Shown here: one piece after another, positions 45,909 through 54,785 of the stretch
Numbering within the stretch: the first letter of the stretch is position 1
Layout of the letters: the number at the start of each line of letters is the position of its first letter
Program-made: the position numbers and the translations under genes
Assembly (NCBI GenBank): GCA_017962665.1
Contig: JAGCUU010000008.1
Coordinates: 61,796 to 125,795 of the forward strand
Direction: 5' to 3'
DNA from: Bacteroidales bacterium
GTDB taxonomy: Bacteria; Bacteroidota; Bacteroidia; Bacteroidales; P3
Length of the DNA stretch: 64,000 bases
Notes under the pieces: model-generated
What the model was told of the DNA's origin: nothing
Database searches by the model: none
Seen by the model: the letters and a program-made list of their open reading frames with translations, nothing else

Positions 45909-45996
45909 CGGAGAAGGGGGGATTCGAACCCCCGGTACCCTAATCGAGTACGACAGTTTAGCAAACTGTTGGTTTCAGCCACTCACCCACCTCTCC
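45909..45996 (-). tRNA. tRNA-Ser (anticodon GCT)
   Basis: A class II tRNA of 88 bases with a long variable arm (GTACTCGATTAGGGTAC). Acceptor GGAGAGG pairs with CTTCTCC, and the anticodon loop TTGCTAA reads AGC/AGT. The discriminator is G. It is the first gene of the cluster, about 50 bases after a consensus promoter. Confidence 0.95.
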
Positions 45997-46049
45997 GTGG
46001 AATTCATGAACCGTCATAAACAACGTTCACCAATTGCTAAAATCGGCTG

Positions 46050-46081
46050 CAAAAGTACTAACTTTTTGCAACGTGAGCAAA
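46050..46081 (-). promoter_or_regulatory. Promoter for the tRNA-Ser-Pro-Arg cluster
   Basis: On the minus strand TTTG (46078-46081), 20 bases, then TACTTTTG (46050-46057). This is the only consensus promoter I find for the three tRNAs. Confidence 0.75.
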
Positions 46082-46115
46082 TTTTTTTTGTTTTTTGATG
46101 CTTTTTATTAAAATA

Positions 46116-46862
46116 TCAATGTTTTTTAGCTTGATTAGCAACGCTTTCCATTTTCTTCCTTATAGCCTCTTGGTCTCCCAAAAAGAAGTCTTTTTGGAGC
46201 TTCATTTGATCATCAAATTCAAAAATATACGGTATTCCCGTAGGTATGTTGAACTTTATTATCTCCTCGTTCGACATACCTTTCAGTTCCTTGACGATAC
46301 CGCGCAAACTGTTGCCATGAGCCACAACCATCACACAATTATAACGTTCGAAGGCAGGGAGTATGATACCTTTGTAATAAGGCATAAGTCGGGCAATAGT
46401 ATCCTTCAGCGACTCTGTGAGAGGAATTTCGCTGTCTGACAATTCAGCATAGCGCGAATCCATACGCGGACTGCGCTCGTCATTCATTGCCAGTGCCGGA
46501 GGCTGCACATCGAAACTGCGACGCCACATCAAGACCTGTTCATCGCCGTACTTCATAGCTGTCTCAGCCTTGTTCAGACCCTGTATTGCGCCATAGCTCT
46601 TCTCGTTAAGACGCCAGCTCTTATCCACAGGCAGCCAGTCCATATCCATAGCCTCAAGCACTCCATTTAGCGTTCGTACTGCACGTTTCAAGTATGAAGT
46701 GTAGCACATTTGAGGCTTATAGCCTTCACTCTTAAGAAGCTTTCCTGCCTCAAAGGCTTCCTTGCGTCCGACCTCGGTGAGATCCACATCGGTCCAGCCT
46801 GTAAAAAGGTTCAGCTTGTTCCATTCGCTTTCTCCGTGGCGAATCAAAATAAGTTGTTTCAT
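46116..46862 (-). CDS. gpmA: 2,3-bisphosphoglycerate-dependent phosphoglycerate mutase
   Basis: Interconverts 3- and 2-phosphoglycerate in glycolysis. The 248-residue length matches the dimeric/tetrameric dPGM type. The phosphohistidine motif is LIRHGESEWN with His9. The second catalytic His is in VAHGNSLRGI, and the substrate loops FTGWTDVDLT and KSYGAIQGLNKAE are intact. The start overlaps the lgt stop by four bases (ATGA). Confidence 0.97.
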   Translation of the reverse strand: MKQLILIRHGESEWNKLNLFTGWTDVDLTEVGRKEAFEAGKLLKSEGYKPQMCYTSYLKRAVRTLNGVLEAMDMDWLPVDKSWRLNEKSYGAIQGLNKAETAMKYGDEQVLMWRRSFDVQPPALAMNDERSPRMDSRYAELSDSEIPLTESLKDTIARLMPYYKGIILPAFERYNCVMVVAHGNSLRGIVKELKGMSNEEIIKFNIPTGIPYIFEFDDQMKLQKDFFLGDQEAIRKKMESVANQAKKH

Positions 46863-47740
46863 AGCTTATTTTTTTTAGTGATTATCTTTTCGTCTTTCTT
46901 CAAAACCACTTGTTCGTTAAACATGTTCTTATAGGCCATCACACACACCGCTATGCCCAAAAGAATGAACGGGATGCTGAGCCACTGACCCATGTCAAGC
47001 ATCATGCCCTTTTCAAAATCAACCTGTTCCTCCTTAACAAACTCAACCAACAGCCTTACACCGAAAAGAGCTATCAACCACCAACCGAACATTGCACCAG
47101 GTCTCATCTTGCCGTTTTTTTTGCGATAGACGATAATGCTTACAAGGAAAATGATGAAGTAGCTTATCGACTCATATAGTTGCGTCGGATGCTTTGGTAC
47201 AGTCTCTCTGTTTCGTTCAAAGACAAAGCCCCACGGCATAGTAGTTTCCACTCCGTATATCTCGCTGTTAAACAGGTTCCCCAGTCTGATGAAAGCTCCG
47301 CCCAAAGCTATCACTATCACCATCCTGTCGACAATCCAAATCGGATTGACTCTGTATTTGCGAAAGTACAGCCATAGAGCCAGCAATATTCCAAAGGCAG
47401 CGCCATGGCTTGCAAGACCTTGGTAACCAGTGAAAGTCCATCCGTCCGGAGTGCGTCCGAAAGGCAAAACAATCTCTATCCAGTGGCTTCCGCTGAGATA
47501 GTAATCGGGTTGATAGAAAAGACAATGACCCAGACGGGCACCCACAAGTACCGCAATGAACATATAGATCAACAACGATTCCAAATACTTCGAATCGATG
47601 CCTTCCCTCTTGAACATCTTCGACACTATCCAGTAGCCAAAAAGAAATGCCAAAAGAAAACCCATGGAATACCAACGTATTCCAAAAGTTCCGATTTGAA
47701 AAATCACAGGATCTACATTCCAGTGGACAACGTTCAACAT
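46859..47740 (-). CDS. lgt: Prolipoprotein diacylglyceryl transferase
   Basis: Adds diacylglycerol from phosphatidylglycerol to the lipobox Cys, the first step of lipoprotein maturation. The 293-residue protein has about seven membrane segments. Signature parts are YQGLASHGAAFGILLALW (with the essential His), the AFIRLGNLFNSEIYG motif (with the conserved Arg and Asn), and HPTQLYES. It lies 12 bases downstream of rny. The window holds many of its likely substrates. Confidence 0.96.
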   Translation of the reverse strand: MLNVVHWNVDPVIFQIGTFGIRWYSMGFLLAFLFGYWIVSKMFKREGIDSKYLESLLIYMFIAVLVGARLGHCLFYQPDYYLSGSHWIEIVLPFGRTPDGWTFTGYQGLASHGAAFGILLALWLYFRKYRVNPIWIVDRMVIVIALGGAFIRLGNLFNSEIYGVETTMPWGFVFERNRETVPKHPTQLYESISYFIIFLVSIIVYRKKNGKMRPGAMFGWWLIALFGVRLLVEFVKEEQVDFEKGMMLDMGQWLSIPFILLGIAVCVMAYKNMFNEQVVLKKDEKIITKKNKL

Positions 47741-47752
47741 ATTACAATTTCC

Positions 47753-49315
47753 TTATTTAGCGTAATTGACAGCTCTCGTCTCGCGTATTACAGTGACCTT
47801 TATCTGACCAGGATATGTCATCTCGTTCTGTATCTGGCGTGACAGGTCATAACTTAACTTGTTAGCTTCGGCATCGCTTACCTTCTCGGCACCGACAATA
47901 ACTCGCAACTCACGGCCAGCCTGGATAGCATAGGTCTTTACTACTCCAGGATAGGTCATAGCCATCTCCTCGAGTTTGTTAAGGCGGTTGATATAAGCCT
48001 CCACGACTTCACGCCTTGCACCCGGACGGGCTCCGCTTATAGCGTCGCATACTTGAATAATCGGTGCTATAAGACTTGTCATCTCCGTCTCGTCATGGTG
48101 TGCACCTATGGCATTACAGACATCCGGATGCTCCTTGTATTTTTCAGCCAGACGCATACCCAGGATTGCATGCGGTAAATCAGGCTCGTTCTCCGGCACT
48201 TTTCCAATATCGTGAAGAAGTCCTGCACGTTTAGCCAATTTGGGGTTCAATCCAAGTTCCGAAGCCATTGTAGCAGCCAAGTTAGCCACCTCACGGCTGT
48301 GCTGCAAGAGGTTTTGTCCGTATGAAGAACGGTATTTCATTCGTCCCACCATACGCATCAGCTCATGGTTCATGTTCAAAATTCCCAAGTCGATGCATGT
48401 ACGTTTTCCAACCTCTACGATTTCCTGTTCTATCTGCTTGCGGGTTTTTGCCACCACTTCCTCAATACGTGCCGGATGAATACGTCCGTCAGTAACCAAC
48501 TTATGCAGCGAGAGACGGGCTATCTCCCTTCTTATTGGATCAAAACCCGAAATTATTATTGCGTCAGGAGAATCGTCAATGATAATCTCAACACCGGTCA
48601 AAGATTCAAGTGTGCGGATATTACGGCCCTCACGACCAATAATACGGCCTTTTACCTCTTCATTCTCAAGATTGAACACACTGACAGTATTCTCTATCGC
48701 ATGTTCCGTGGCAGTGCGTTGAATCGATTCAATGACTATTTTCTTAGCCTGCTCACCTGCGGTTATCTTTGCCTCCTCGACAATGTCCATGATAGAGTTA
48801 GATGCTTCTGCCTTGGCTTCATCCGTCATTGTCTCTATCAAATGCTGCTTAGCCTCGTCGGCTGTCATCCCGGCAATATGCTCCAACTTCTCGATGCTTT
48901 CTTTATACACGCGCTCGGTTTCCGCCTTACGCTTGTTAAGAACCTCGATCTGGTTGTTAAGGTTATCACTGGCAGCTTTTAGTTCGCCGCTCTTCTTCTG
49001 AAGATCCTCGAATTTCTGGGTAAGAGACTGCTCCCTTTGTTTCAACTTTTGTTCTACAGCTTGGAGTTTGCCGTTGCGCTCATTCACCTGTTTCTCGTAT
49101 TCACTCTTCATTTGCAGGTAAGCCTCCTTTGCCTGAAGCACTTTGTCTTTCTTAATAATCTCGCCTTTTTCTTCGGCATCTTTCAACACCTGTTTACTAT
49201 TGCTCAACAATTGCTCACTCTTGCTCAGCAATTTTTTGCGTAGGATGGTAGTCGTCAGGCCTATTCCTACTCCTGTACCGACTATCAATCCAATAATACA
49301 CCACAATATTTCCAT
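47753..49315 (-). CDS. rny: Ribonuclease Y
   Basis: A membrane-anchored endoribonuclease that starts mRNA decay. The start [10 protein letters not shown] gives 520 residues and puts the membrane anchor first; the frame is open to 49363 but the extension is not conserved in form. Domains: membrane segment (about 3-23), long coiled coil (25-205), KH domain ([16 protein letters not shown]), and HD domain with [11 protein letters not shown] and the later [14 protein letters not shown] probable 6S RNA gene lies between it and zapA. Confidence 0.97.
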   Translation of the reverse strand: MEILWCIIGLIVGTGVGIGLTTTILRKKLLSKSEQLLSNSKQVLKDAEEKGEIIKKDKVLQAKEAYLQMKSEYEKQVNERNGKLQAVEQKLKQREQSLTQKFEDLQKKSGELKAASDNLNNQIEVLNKRKAETERVYKESIEKLEHIAGMTADEAKQHLIETMTDEAKAEASNSIMDIVEEAKITAGEQAKKIVIESIQRTATEHAIENTVSVFNLENEEVKGRIIGREGRNIRTLESLTGVEIIIDDSPDAIIISGFDPIRREIARLSLHKLVTDGRIHPARIEEVVAKTRKQIEQEIVEVGKRTCIDLGILNMNHELMRMVGRMKYRSSYGQNLLQHSREVANLAATMASELGLNPKLAKRAGLLHDIGKVPENEPDLPHAILGMRLAEKYKEHPDVCNAIGAHHDETEMTSLIAPIIQVCDAISGARPGARREVVEAYINRLNKLEEMAMTYPGVVKTYAIQAGRELRVIVGAEKVSDAEANKLSYDLSRQIQNEMTYPGQIKVTVIRETRAVNYAK

Positions 49316-49330
49316 TTTTTTAATAAAGAT

Positions 49331-49500
49331 TTTTGTGGAATAGCCTCTACTATGGGGCGACAACTCATTTCCAACCTCTAAAAAAACCTGCGCCGATGCC
49401 CTCCGTGAGTTATGGTAAACTCTAAAATGATAGGATTTGAGCGCCGGGTGTCTCAGCTTTTTTGCCCCGATAAGGTGGCTAACCTACCCACCCATGAGCC
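49331..49500 (-). ncRNA. ssrS: Probable 6S RNA (SsrS)
   Basis: No open frame covers the roughly 230 bases between zapA and rny, and the minus strand folds into a long rod. The closing stem is GTGG-TAGCC with GGCTA-CCAC. Next comes TAT-CGGGGC with GCCCC-ATA, then a large open middle. The terminal hairpin is GAGTT-TACCAT-AACTC. A rod with a central bubble between zapA and a downstream gene is the usual form and place of 6S RNA, which holds RNA polymerase in stationary phase. Ends are approximate, the fold was done by hand, and the identification rests mainly on position and shape. Confidence 0.6.
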
Positions 49501-49506
49501 GACTCG

Positions 49507-49534
49507 GTTTGTAAATAGTGTTGAGTTTACAAAC
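49507..49534. repeat. Inverted repeat upstream of the 6S-like RNA
   Basis: GTTTGTAAA and TTTACAAAC form a perfect 9-base inverted repeat with a 10-base spacer, just after the zapA stop. It could be a hairpin in the zapA mRNA end, or a protein site at the RNA promoter. Confidence 0.6.
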
Positions 49535-49549
49535 TGTTTTGGGTTCGGA

Positions 49550-49864
49550 TTACTTATCCTCTGAACGGTGCAGGTTTTTCTCCAAGACGGCATCTATCTC
49601 CGTCAGTTTCTCTATCAATTGGCTATCTTTATATTGAAGACTGTCCTTGGTCTTTGTCAACTCCGTCACCTGCATCAATGCCACCATTGCAAGCAAATCC
49701 TGGTTGTCTCGGTGGCTGAACTGCTTCTTGAACATGCGCGCCTGTGCGTCGATGTACGCTGCCGCATTACGAAGACGAGTCTCATCCTGCGGAGCTATCA
49801 TCAACTTGTAACTTCTCTCTAATATGTTCACGGTGACTGATATGCTATCCATCTCTTTAGTCAA
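49550..49864 (-). CDS. zapA: Cell division protein ZapA
   Basis: A 104-residue Z-ring stabiliser that crosslinks FtsZ filaments. The N-terminal globular half contains VTVNILERSYKLMIAPQDE, and LRNAAAYIDAQARMF is the family signature. The C-terminal half is coiled coil (about 60-100). The gene overlaps the upstream coiled-coil protein gene by eight bases and is followed by the 6S-like RNA. Confidence 0.92.
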   Translation of the reverse strand: MTKEMDSISVTVNILERSYKLMIAPQDETRLRNAAAYIDAQARMFKKQFSHRDNQDLLAMVALMQVTELTKTKDSLQYKDSQLIEKLTEIDAVLEKNLHRSEDK

Positions 49865-50150
49865 CTTTGGTCAGTAACGATAAACTTTTATCAATATTTC
49901 GGATCAATTGATTGATCTTGAGCTTTATTTCAGCCGAATCGCCCTTCTGTACAAGCGTATTCCTTAGTTTAAGTATATTGGTTTCTTCTTTTAATTGTTT
50001 AATTCTGGAATCTTGGTTTTTAATTTGTTCAATAAGATTTTCTTTCTCCTCGGTCAATTTCAAGACCTCACCTTTCAACTGATTGTTTTCCTCTATCAGT
50101 TTGCGGATTTTGTATTCTATCCCTGTCAGCGTAGTCTCGAAATCAAACAT
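49857..50150 (-). CDS. Coiled-coil protein upstream of zapA
   Basis: A 97-residue, almost entirely helical protein with heptads rich in Leu, Ile, Lys and Glu (LIEENNQLKGEVLKLTEEKE). No membrane segment. Its 3' end overlaps zapA by eight bases, which implies coupled translation and a shared division role. In length and form it resembles ZapB of enteric bacteria, but I cannot claim homology. Confidence 0.8.
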   Translation of the reverse strand: MFDFETTLTGIEYKIRKLIEENNQLKGEVLKLTEEKENLIEQIKNQDSRIKQLKEETNILKLRNTLVQKGDSAEIKLKINQLIRNIDKSLSLLTKVD

Positions 50151-50231
50151 TCTCTGTCTATATGTTGCAGGTAATCCGAATAGTAGGATTTATCATTCTC
50201 TATAATCCGGACTGCCTATTTTTTTCATTTG

Positions 50232-50262
50232 CAAAAATACAAACTTTTTTAGATTCTGTAAA
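50232..50262 (-). promoter_or_regulatory. Promoter for the coiled-coil-zapA-rny operon
   Basis: On the minus strand TTTA (50259-50262), 19 bases, then TATTTTTG (50232-50239). It gives a leader of about 75 bases. Confidence 0.72.
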
Positions 50263-50313
50263 ATATATTTCACCTCCAATTTAATCAACGCCACCCAACT
50301 ATTATATTATCAA

Positions 50314-51537
50314 CTACTTCAAATTCAAGGTATGCCCCATTCTATCCTGTTTGGTCTTCAAGTATTTCTCGTTGTACTTGTTGGGTTCGATAACAATTGG
50401 CAGCGTTTCCACTATCTCCAAACCATACCCCTCGAGTCCGCTGCGTTTCACGGGATTGTTGGTTATCAGTCGCATTTTCTTCACGCCAAGGTCACGTAGA
50501 ATCTGGGCACCAATACCATAGTCCCTCTCATCAGCCTTGAATCCAAGCTGAAGATTGGCATCCACGGTATCGAAACCCTGTTCTTGCAGATGATAGGCTT
50601 TCAACTTGTTGACAAGACCGATACCTCGTCCTTCCTGACTCATGTAGAGAACCAGCCCCTCTCCTTCTTTTTCTATCATTTTCATGGCATTATGCAGCTG
50701 GTGACCACAATCACATTTGCAAGAGCCGAAAATGTCTCCCGTTGCACAGCTCGAATGCACCCTTACCATGAGTGGTTTCCTTGCAGGATTCTCCGCGGTC
50801 CAGTCACCCTTCTTTAAGGCAAGGTGGGTGGCACCATTGTCAAGCTGGGTATATGCTATCAGCTGGAAGTTACCCCATTCGGTAGGGAGAAAGACCTCTT
50901 CCTCCTTACGAATCATTGTCTCATGTGCCACACGATACGAGATCAAATCTTTAATAGTGACAATCTTTAAACCGAATTTTTTTGCCACCTCCTGCAACTG
51001 CGGCATTCGTGCCATAGTACCGTCATCATTGATAATCTCGATCAGGGCGGCACACGGTTTCAAGCCGGCAAGACGGGCAAGGTCCACTGCAGCCTCGGTA
51101 TGTCCCGCACGTACTAACACACCTCCGTCACGGGCTCTGAGTGGATTGATATGACCCGGTCTTCCAAGGTCGTCGGCCTTGGTATTTTCATCGGCGAGAG
51201 CCATAATAGTCATCGCCCTGTCTCTCATACTTACACCTGTAGTACATCCATGTCCCAACAGGTCAACCGTAACAGTGAACGGGGTGCCCAACAGAGAAGT
51301 GTTGTCATGCACCTGCATGTCAAGGTTGAGTTCATGGCATCTCCCACTGGTTAACGGAGTACAAAGAACTCCGCGACCATTCTTGAGCATAAAATTGACC
51401 TTCTCTGGAGTTATTTTTTCCGCTGCAATTATAAAATCACCCTCGTTCTCACGGTCTTCATCATCCACAACAATCACAAATTTTCCCTCGCGAAAGTCTT
51501 CTATAGCTTCTTCTATTGTATTGAGTTTAAAATCCAT
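50314..51537 (-). CDS. ribBA: Bifunctional 3,4-dihydroxy-2-butanone-4-phosphate synthase / GTP cyclohydrolase II
   Basis: Supplies both precursors of riboflavin. The N-terminal half (1-200) is RibB, with [12 protein letters not shown] holding the acidic metal site and [16 protein letters not shown]. The C-terminal half is RibA, with the zinc-binding Cys cluster [15 protein letters not shown] and the GTP-site motif [11 protein letters not shown]. The start MDFKLN gives 407 residues; an open 45-codon extension is not plausible. No FMN riboswitch is seen; a -7 box (TATCTTTG, 51580-51587) leaves a short leader. Confidence 0.96.
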   Translation of the reverse strand: MDFKLNTIEEAIEDFREGKFVIVVDDEDRENEGDFIIAAEKITPEKVNFMLKNGRGVLCTPLTSGRCHELNLDMQVHDNTSLLGTPFTVTVDLLGHGCTTGVSMRDRAMTIMALADENTKADDLGRPGHINPLRARDGGVLVRAGHTEAAVDLARLAGLKPCAALIEIINDDGTMARMPQLQEVAKKFGLKIVTIKDLISYRVAHETMIRKEEEVFLPTEWGNFQLIAYTQLDNGATHLALKKGDWTAENPARKPLMVRVHSSCATGDIFGSCKCDCGHQLHNAMKMIEKEGEGLVLYMSQEGRGIGLVNKLKAYHLQEQGFDTVDANLQLGFKADERDYGIGAQILRDLGVKKMRLITNNPVKRSGLEGYGLEIVETLPIVIEPNKYNEKYLKTKQDRMGHTLNLK

Positions 51538-51579
51538 ATATAACAATCTACACCTCTTTTTTATAAGGTTACAAATATG

Positions 51580-51587
51580 CAAAGATA
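51580..51587 (-). promoter_or_regulatory. Probable -7 box for ribBA
   Basis: TATCTTTG on the minus strand fits TAnnTTTG; no good -33 box is found at the right spacing. The leader would be about 40 bases. Confidence 0.45.
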
Positions 51588-51764
51588 AGAAAAAAAAGCA
51601 AACAGGAATGAATTGTTTCTTTCTCCGGATGTTTATAAAAATACTCGATGCCCTTTCTGCAAAAAAAGGCATTAAACCAAATCGGTCGTCAGGACATATA
51701 TCGGATTTGGGGTTAACATGACCTCACAGGAAAAAATACTTTACAACCCACATACACAAAATAA

Positions 51765-51795
51765 TTTCGGCATTGCAAAAAAAGTTGTACTTTTG
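51765..51795 (+). promoter_or_regulatory. Promoter for tRNA-Ala
   Basis: TACTTTTG (51788-51795) with TTTC (51765-51768) 19 bases upstream. The tRNA begins about 16 bases after the -7 box. Confidence 0.68.
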
Positions 51796-51811
51796 CAAAC
51801 AGAAACACGAC

Positions 51812-51884
51812 GGGGTATTAGCTCATTTGGTAGAGCATTTGGTTCGCAATCAAAAGGTAACGGGTTCGACTCCCGTATACTCCA
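51812..51884 (+). tRNA. tRNA-Ala (anticodon CGC)
   Basis: The 73 bases form a full cloverleaf: acceptor GGGGTAT with ATACTCC, D-arm GCTC/GAGC, anticodon stem TTTGG/TCAAA with loop TTCGCAA, and T-arm ACGGG TTCGACT CCCGT. The anticodon CGC reads GCG. The G3-T70 wobble, the identity element of alanine tRNAs, supports the call. CCA is not encoded. Confidence 0.9.
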
Positions 51885-51890
51885 CAAAGT

Positions 51891-51928
51891 AAAACAGTGG
51901 ACATTTCTGCCCACTGTTTTGTTTTTTT
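51891..51928 (+). terminator. Intrinsic terminator of tRNA-Ala
   Basis: AAAACAGTGG and CCACTGTTTT form a 10-bp stem with a 10-base loop, followed by G and seven T. It touches the last bases of the convergent DUF4954 gene. Confidence 0.88.
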
Positions 51929-53762
51929 ATCCCAAAACGGCATCGCGTTCGGCATCGTTCCAATATGTGGCGTGCCTGAACTCGTTGGTATCGTCTTTTT
52001 TTCGTGTAAGAACCTTTTGGTCTGCAACATACTGTTGAATACGTTGGTATTCCTCTTTGTAGCGGTTCCATTCAGCATCGTCAAGGCTACACTTTTGTGA
52101 CAGATAGCATAGCACTTGGTAAGCATGTCGCTGTTTCTGCTCGGGATATGCCTGCCACAGCGAGTCAAAACGGGCATGGATGTCATCCCAGTTATCAAGC
52201 ACGCCGTTTTCGATATCGTCTATAAGCTGCTTGATGTCTTGTTCTGCAATAAGTTGACCACCTATATTTACCCAGCGGGTAACGCGGGCTGAATTCCGGA
52301 TATTGATATCCTCCGAAGCTTTTAACTTTTGGAATTCATCCTCACTCAGTGCCTGCAGGTTCTTCATTGCATAATACACTAACATGTCATAATATGCCTT
52401 GTAGCCTTCGCCAGCCTTGAGAATGACGGTTTTCCTCTTGCCTTTCTCCATTCCGTGAGCCTCGATCTCGGAGCGTTTTTCACGATACGACTCTTCTGTC
52501 CAAAGATGTATCAGGTCGCGACCGATAATCATTTCCTCGGCGGTATCAGGAGCCAAGTTGTCGAACTCCACGTGCTGAGCCTTGTACAGTCGCTTGTCAC
52601 GAGCGGCAAACTTACGACTGTTGCGATCCATGGCGTACATATTGTACATCCACCAGTAAGCCGGCATTACCTCAAGCCTGTCTTTGGAGGTATTGTTGTT
52701 TACCAAAGCAAATGGTAGCGTAATGTTGAGTTCCGATGGATAATCGGCCTTGGAAAGAAGGCAATACGAGGCGAAACGACTGCTGTGCTTGAGACTGACA
52801 CACAGACCTGGCCAGAAACCACGTCCGGCGCTGATTTCATTGTCGGCGGTGCGGCTGTTGTGGTTGCTCCCTAAAGTGCCACCTGCAGCGACATTGCTCT
52901 GTCCCATTACCAAGGCAGCGATAAGGAATGAATTGTTGTGGTGCTGTTCATGCGCGGGGAAGATAATACTGCACCCCACCTCGCATCGAGCCAGCGTCGA
53001 ATTGTCTCCCACAACAGTGTCGTTCAGTCGCAGGCCAAACTCCAGATGGACATGCTCGCCAAGCAGGAAACGCTCTGCAATGATGCCGTATTCCAGCTTG
53101 CAGCCGTAGCCTACCACACCGTCACCAAGCATGATACACTCTTCTATGCGGGAACGATCCTCCGCCGACGAGTTGACGGCGACGTTGTGAATGCGTTTGC
53201 TATTCTTTATCACGCAACTGTCACCTACATATCCGTAGCCTTCATTACGCAACTTTGTACGAGTGATTGCTTCCAGGCGTTCCATCAGTTTTGACTGGCC
53301 ACGGAAACGAGCCCACATATACGCATCACCGATAGTCATACCTCTAAACGGCATGATGCGTCTTCCTCCGTTTTCGTTCATAGGCTCGAGCCATGCAAAA
53401 TCGGAATCGCCGTTCGACGGATCCACGATAGTGGCTGTCATCTCATCGATATTGAACAGCAGACAGTCGTCGCCAATCGTATATCCGGACAGCATCTTCA
53501 CATTATGGATAGCACAGTTGTCGCCGACAGTACAGTCACGGAGTGTGCTAGCGCTGATACCGACAGGCAATACAAGATCCCCATCGCAAAGGGTGCCCTC
53601 TTTAATGACACCAAGATTAACTTCTCCGAAAAATGAATTGTTATAGACACAGGCGGGATCAAAAGTGCCGGAAACATGAACCTTGTCCCAGTTCTCGGCG
53701 CGGTTACCCTGTGCCGTGAGCTGTGCTATCTGACCTGAAGTAAGATTACAATACTCTTTCAT
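51927..53762 (-). CDS. DUF4954 family left-handed beta-helix protein
   Basis: A 611-residue cytoplasmic protein of a Bacteroidota/spirochaete family without a known role. Residues about 60-330 carry hexapeptide-type repeats (DCTVGDNCAIHNVKMLSGYT, DTVVGDNSTLARCEVG), as in sugar-nucleotide transferases and acyltransferases. AGGTLGSNHNSR looks like a conserved active-site strip. The C-terminal third is helical. It lies eight bases downstream of nagB. Its pairing with an amino-sugar gene and its beta-helix suggest a nucleotide-sugar or acyl-transfer role, which is inference only. Confidence 0.88.
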   Translation of the reverse strand: MKEYCNLTSGQIAQLTAQGNRAENWDKVHVSGTFDPACVYNNSFFGEVNLGVIKEGTLCDGDLVLPVGISASTLRDCTVGDNCAIHNVKMLSGYTIGDDCLLFNIDEMTATIVDPSNGDSDFAWLEPMNENGGRRIMPFRGMTIGDAYMWARFRGQSKLMERLEAITRTKLRNEGYGYVGDSCVIKNSKRIHNVAVNSSAEDRSRIEECIMLGDGVVGYGCKLEYGIIAERFLLGEHVHLEFGLRLNDTVVGDNSTLARCEVGCSIIFPAHEQHHNNSFLIAALVMGQSNVAAGGTLGSNHNSRTADNEISAGRGFWPGLCVSLKHSSRFASYCLLSKADYPSELNITLPFALVNNNTSKDRLEVMPAYWWMYNMYAMDRNSRKFAARDKRLYKAQHVEFDNLAPDTAEEMIIGRDLIHLWTEESYREKRSEIEAHGMEKGKRKTVILKAGEGYKAYYDMLVYYAMKNLQALSEDEFQKLKASEDINIRNSARVTRWVNIGGQLIAEQDIKQLIDDIENGVLDNWDDIHARFDSLWQAYPEQKQRHAYQVLCYLSQKCSLDDAEWNRYKEEYQRIQQYVADQKVLTRKKDDTNEFRHATYWNDAERDAVLG

Positions 53763-53770
53763 CGTATTTC

Positions 53771-54595
53771 TTAGATGGAATAGTAGTTCTTAAAAACGTC
53801 AAAGGCTTTTTCTATCGTCTGTTTGTCTTTGAAATACTCGTATGTGCTCATCTTCAATTCCACAGTCGCTTCTTCGTCGCAGAATACAATGCCATGCGGA
53901 TGCATCTGCAACATGCTGGAAGTCCACATGTGGTTAACACCGTTCTCTATCATGTGGTGCAATGCACGGGCTTTCTTGGGACCATTGCAAAGTATCAGCA
54001 CCTCGCGGGCATCCATGACAGTACCCACTCCGACGGTAAGAGCCTGTTTGGGCACCTTGGTGACATCATTGTCGAAGAAACGGCAGTTGGCCTGGATTGT
54101 ATCGGTGGTGAGAGTCTTGATGCGGGTGCGGCTGGCAAGGCTGCTGCCAGGCTCGTTGAATGCAATATGACCGTCGGGACCAACGCCGCCCATAAAGAGC
54201 TCTATTCCGCCAGCCTCTTTGATCATCTCTTCATAATGTCTGCATTCTTCCATAAGATCCTTGGCATTCCCGTCGAGGATATGTACGTTCTCCTTCTTTA
54301 TGTCGATATGATTGAAGAAATTGGTCCACATGAAGCTGTGGTAGCTTTCAGGATGCTCTACGGGCAATCCCACATATTCATCCATATTGAATGTCACGAC
54401 ATTCTGGAAACTGACAAGACCTTTCTTGTTGAGTTTCACAAGATGTTCGTACAACCCCAGCGGGGAACTGCCGGTGGGGCAACCAAGCACGAATGGATGG
54501 TCGGCTGTGGCTTTGAAATCATTGATTCTTTTGGCAACATAGTTTGCTGCCGCTACGGACATTTCGTTGTAGTCCTTTGCAATAAGTACGCGCAT
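53771..54595 (-). CDS. nagB: Glucosamine-6-phosphate deaminase
   Basis: Converts glucosamine 6-phosphate to fructose 6-phosphate and ammonia in amino-sugar use. The 274-residue length is usual. The catalytic residues fall at the same numbers as in the E. coli enzyme: Asp72 in FNMDEYVGL, Asp141 and His143 in [12 protein letters not shown], and Glu148. It precedes the DUF4954 gene and probably shares its transcript. No nagA is present. Confidence 0.96.
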   Translation of the reverse strand: MRVLIAKDYNEMSVAAANYVAKRINDFKATADHPFVLGCPTGSSPLGLYEHLVKLNKKGLVSFQNVVTFNMDEYVGLPVEHPESYHSFMWTNFFNHIDIKKENVHILDGNAKDLMEECRHYEEMIKEAGGIELFMGGVGPDGHIAFNEPGSSLASRTRIKTLTTDTIQANCRFFDNDVTKVPKQALTVGVGTVMDAREVLILCNGPKKARALHHMIENGVNHMWTSSMLQMHPHGIVFCDEEATVELKMSTYEYFKDKQTIEKAFDVFKNYYSI

Positions 54596-54748
54596 TTTAT
54601 AAAATGATAAAAGTTATATATATTGTGAATTAACGTGTTTCCTTTTTTCTGTCCCTCTATCAAGGAACTTCTGCAGCCCTAAGGATACGGCATGTCGACA
54701 CCCCCAAAATCAAAAGGGCAACGGGACGATGCACCGCAGGATATGTGT

Positions 54749-54757
54749 GGGGGGGGG
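54749..54757 (+). repeat. Nine-base G homopolymer between recQ and nagB
   Basis: The 190-base gap between the recQ stop and the nagB start holds an uninterrupted run of nine G. No promoter consensus or gene is seen in the gap. Confidence 0.8.
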
Positions 54758-54785
54758 ATAACAGATTGATAACATGTGCTTTGAA

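Noticed and set aside
45999-46114. A further tRNA in the gap between tRNA-Ser and gpmA
   Set aside because: The gap contains the cluster promoter and AT-rich sequence; no cloverleaf can be drawn.
51538-51660. FMN riboswitch upstream of ribBA
   Set aside because: The leader after the -7 box is only about 40 bases and none of the conserved riboswitch stretches are visible.
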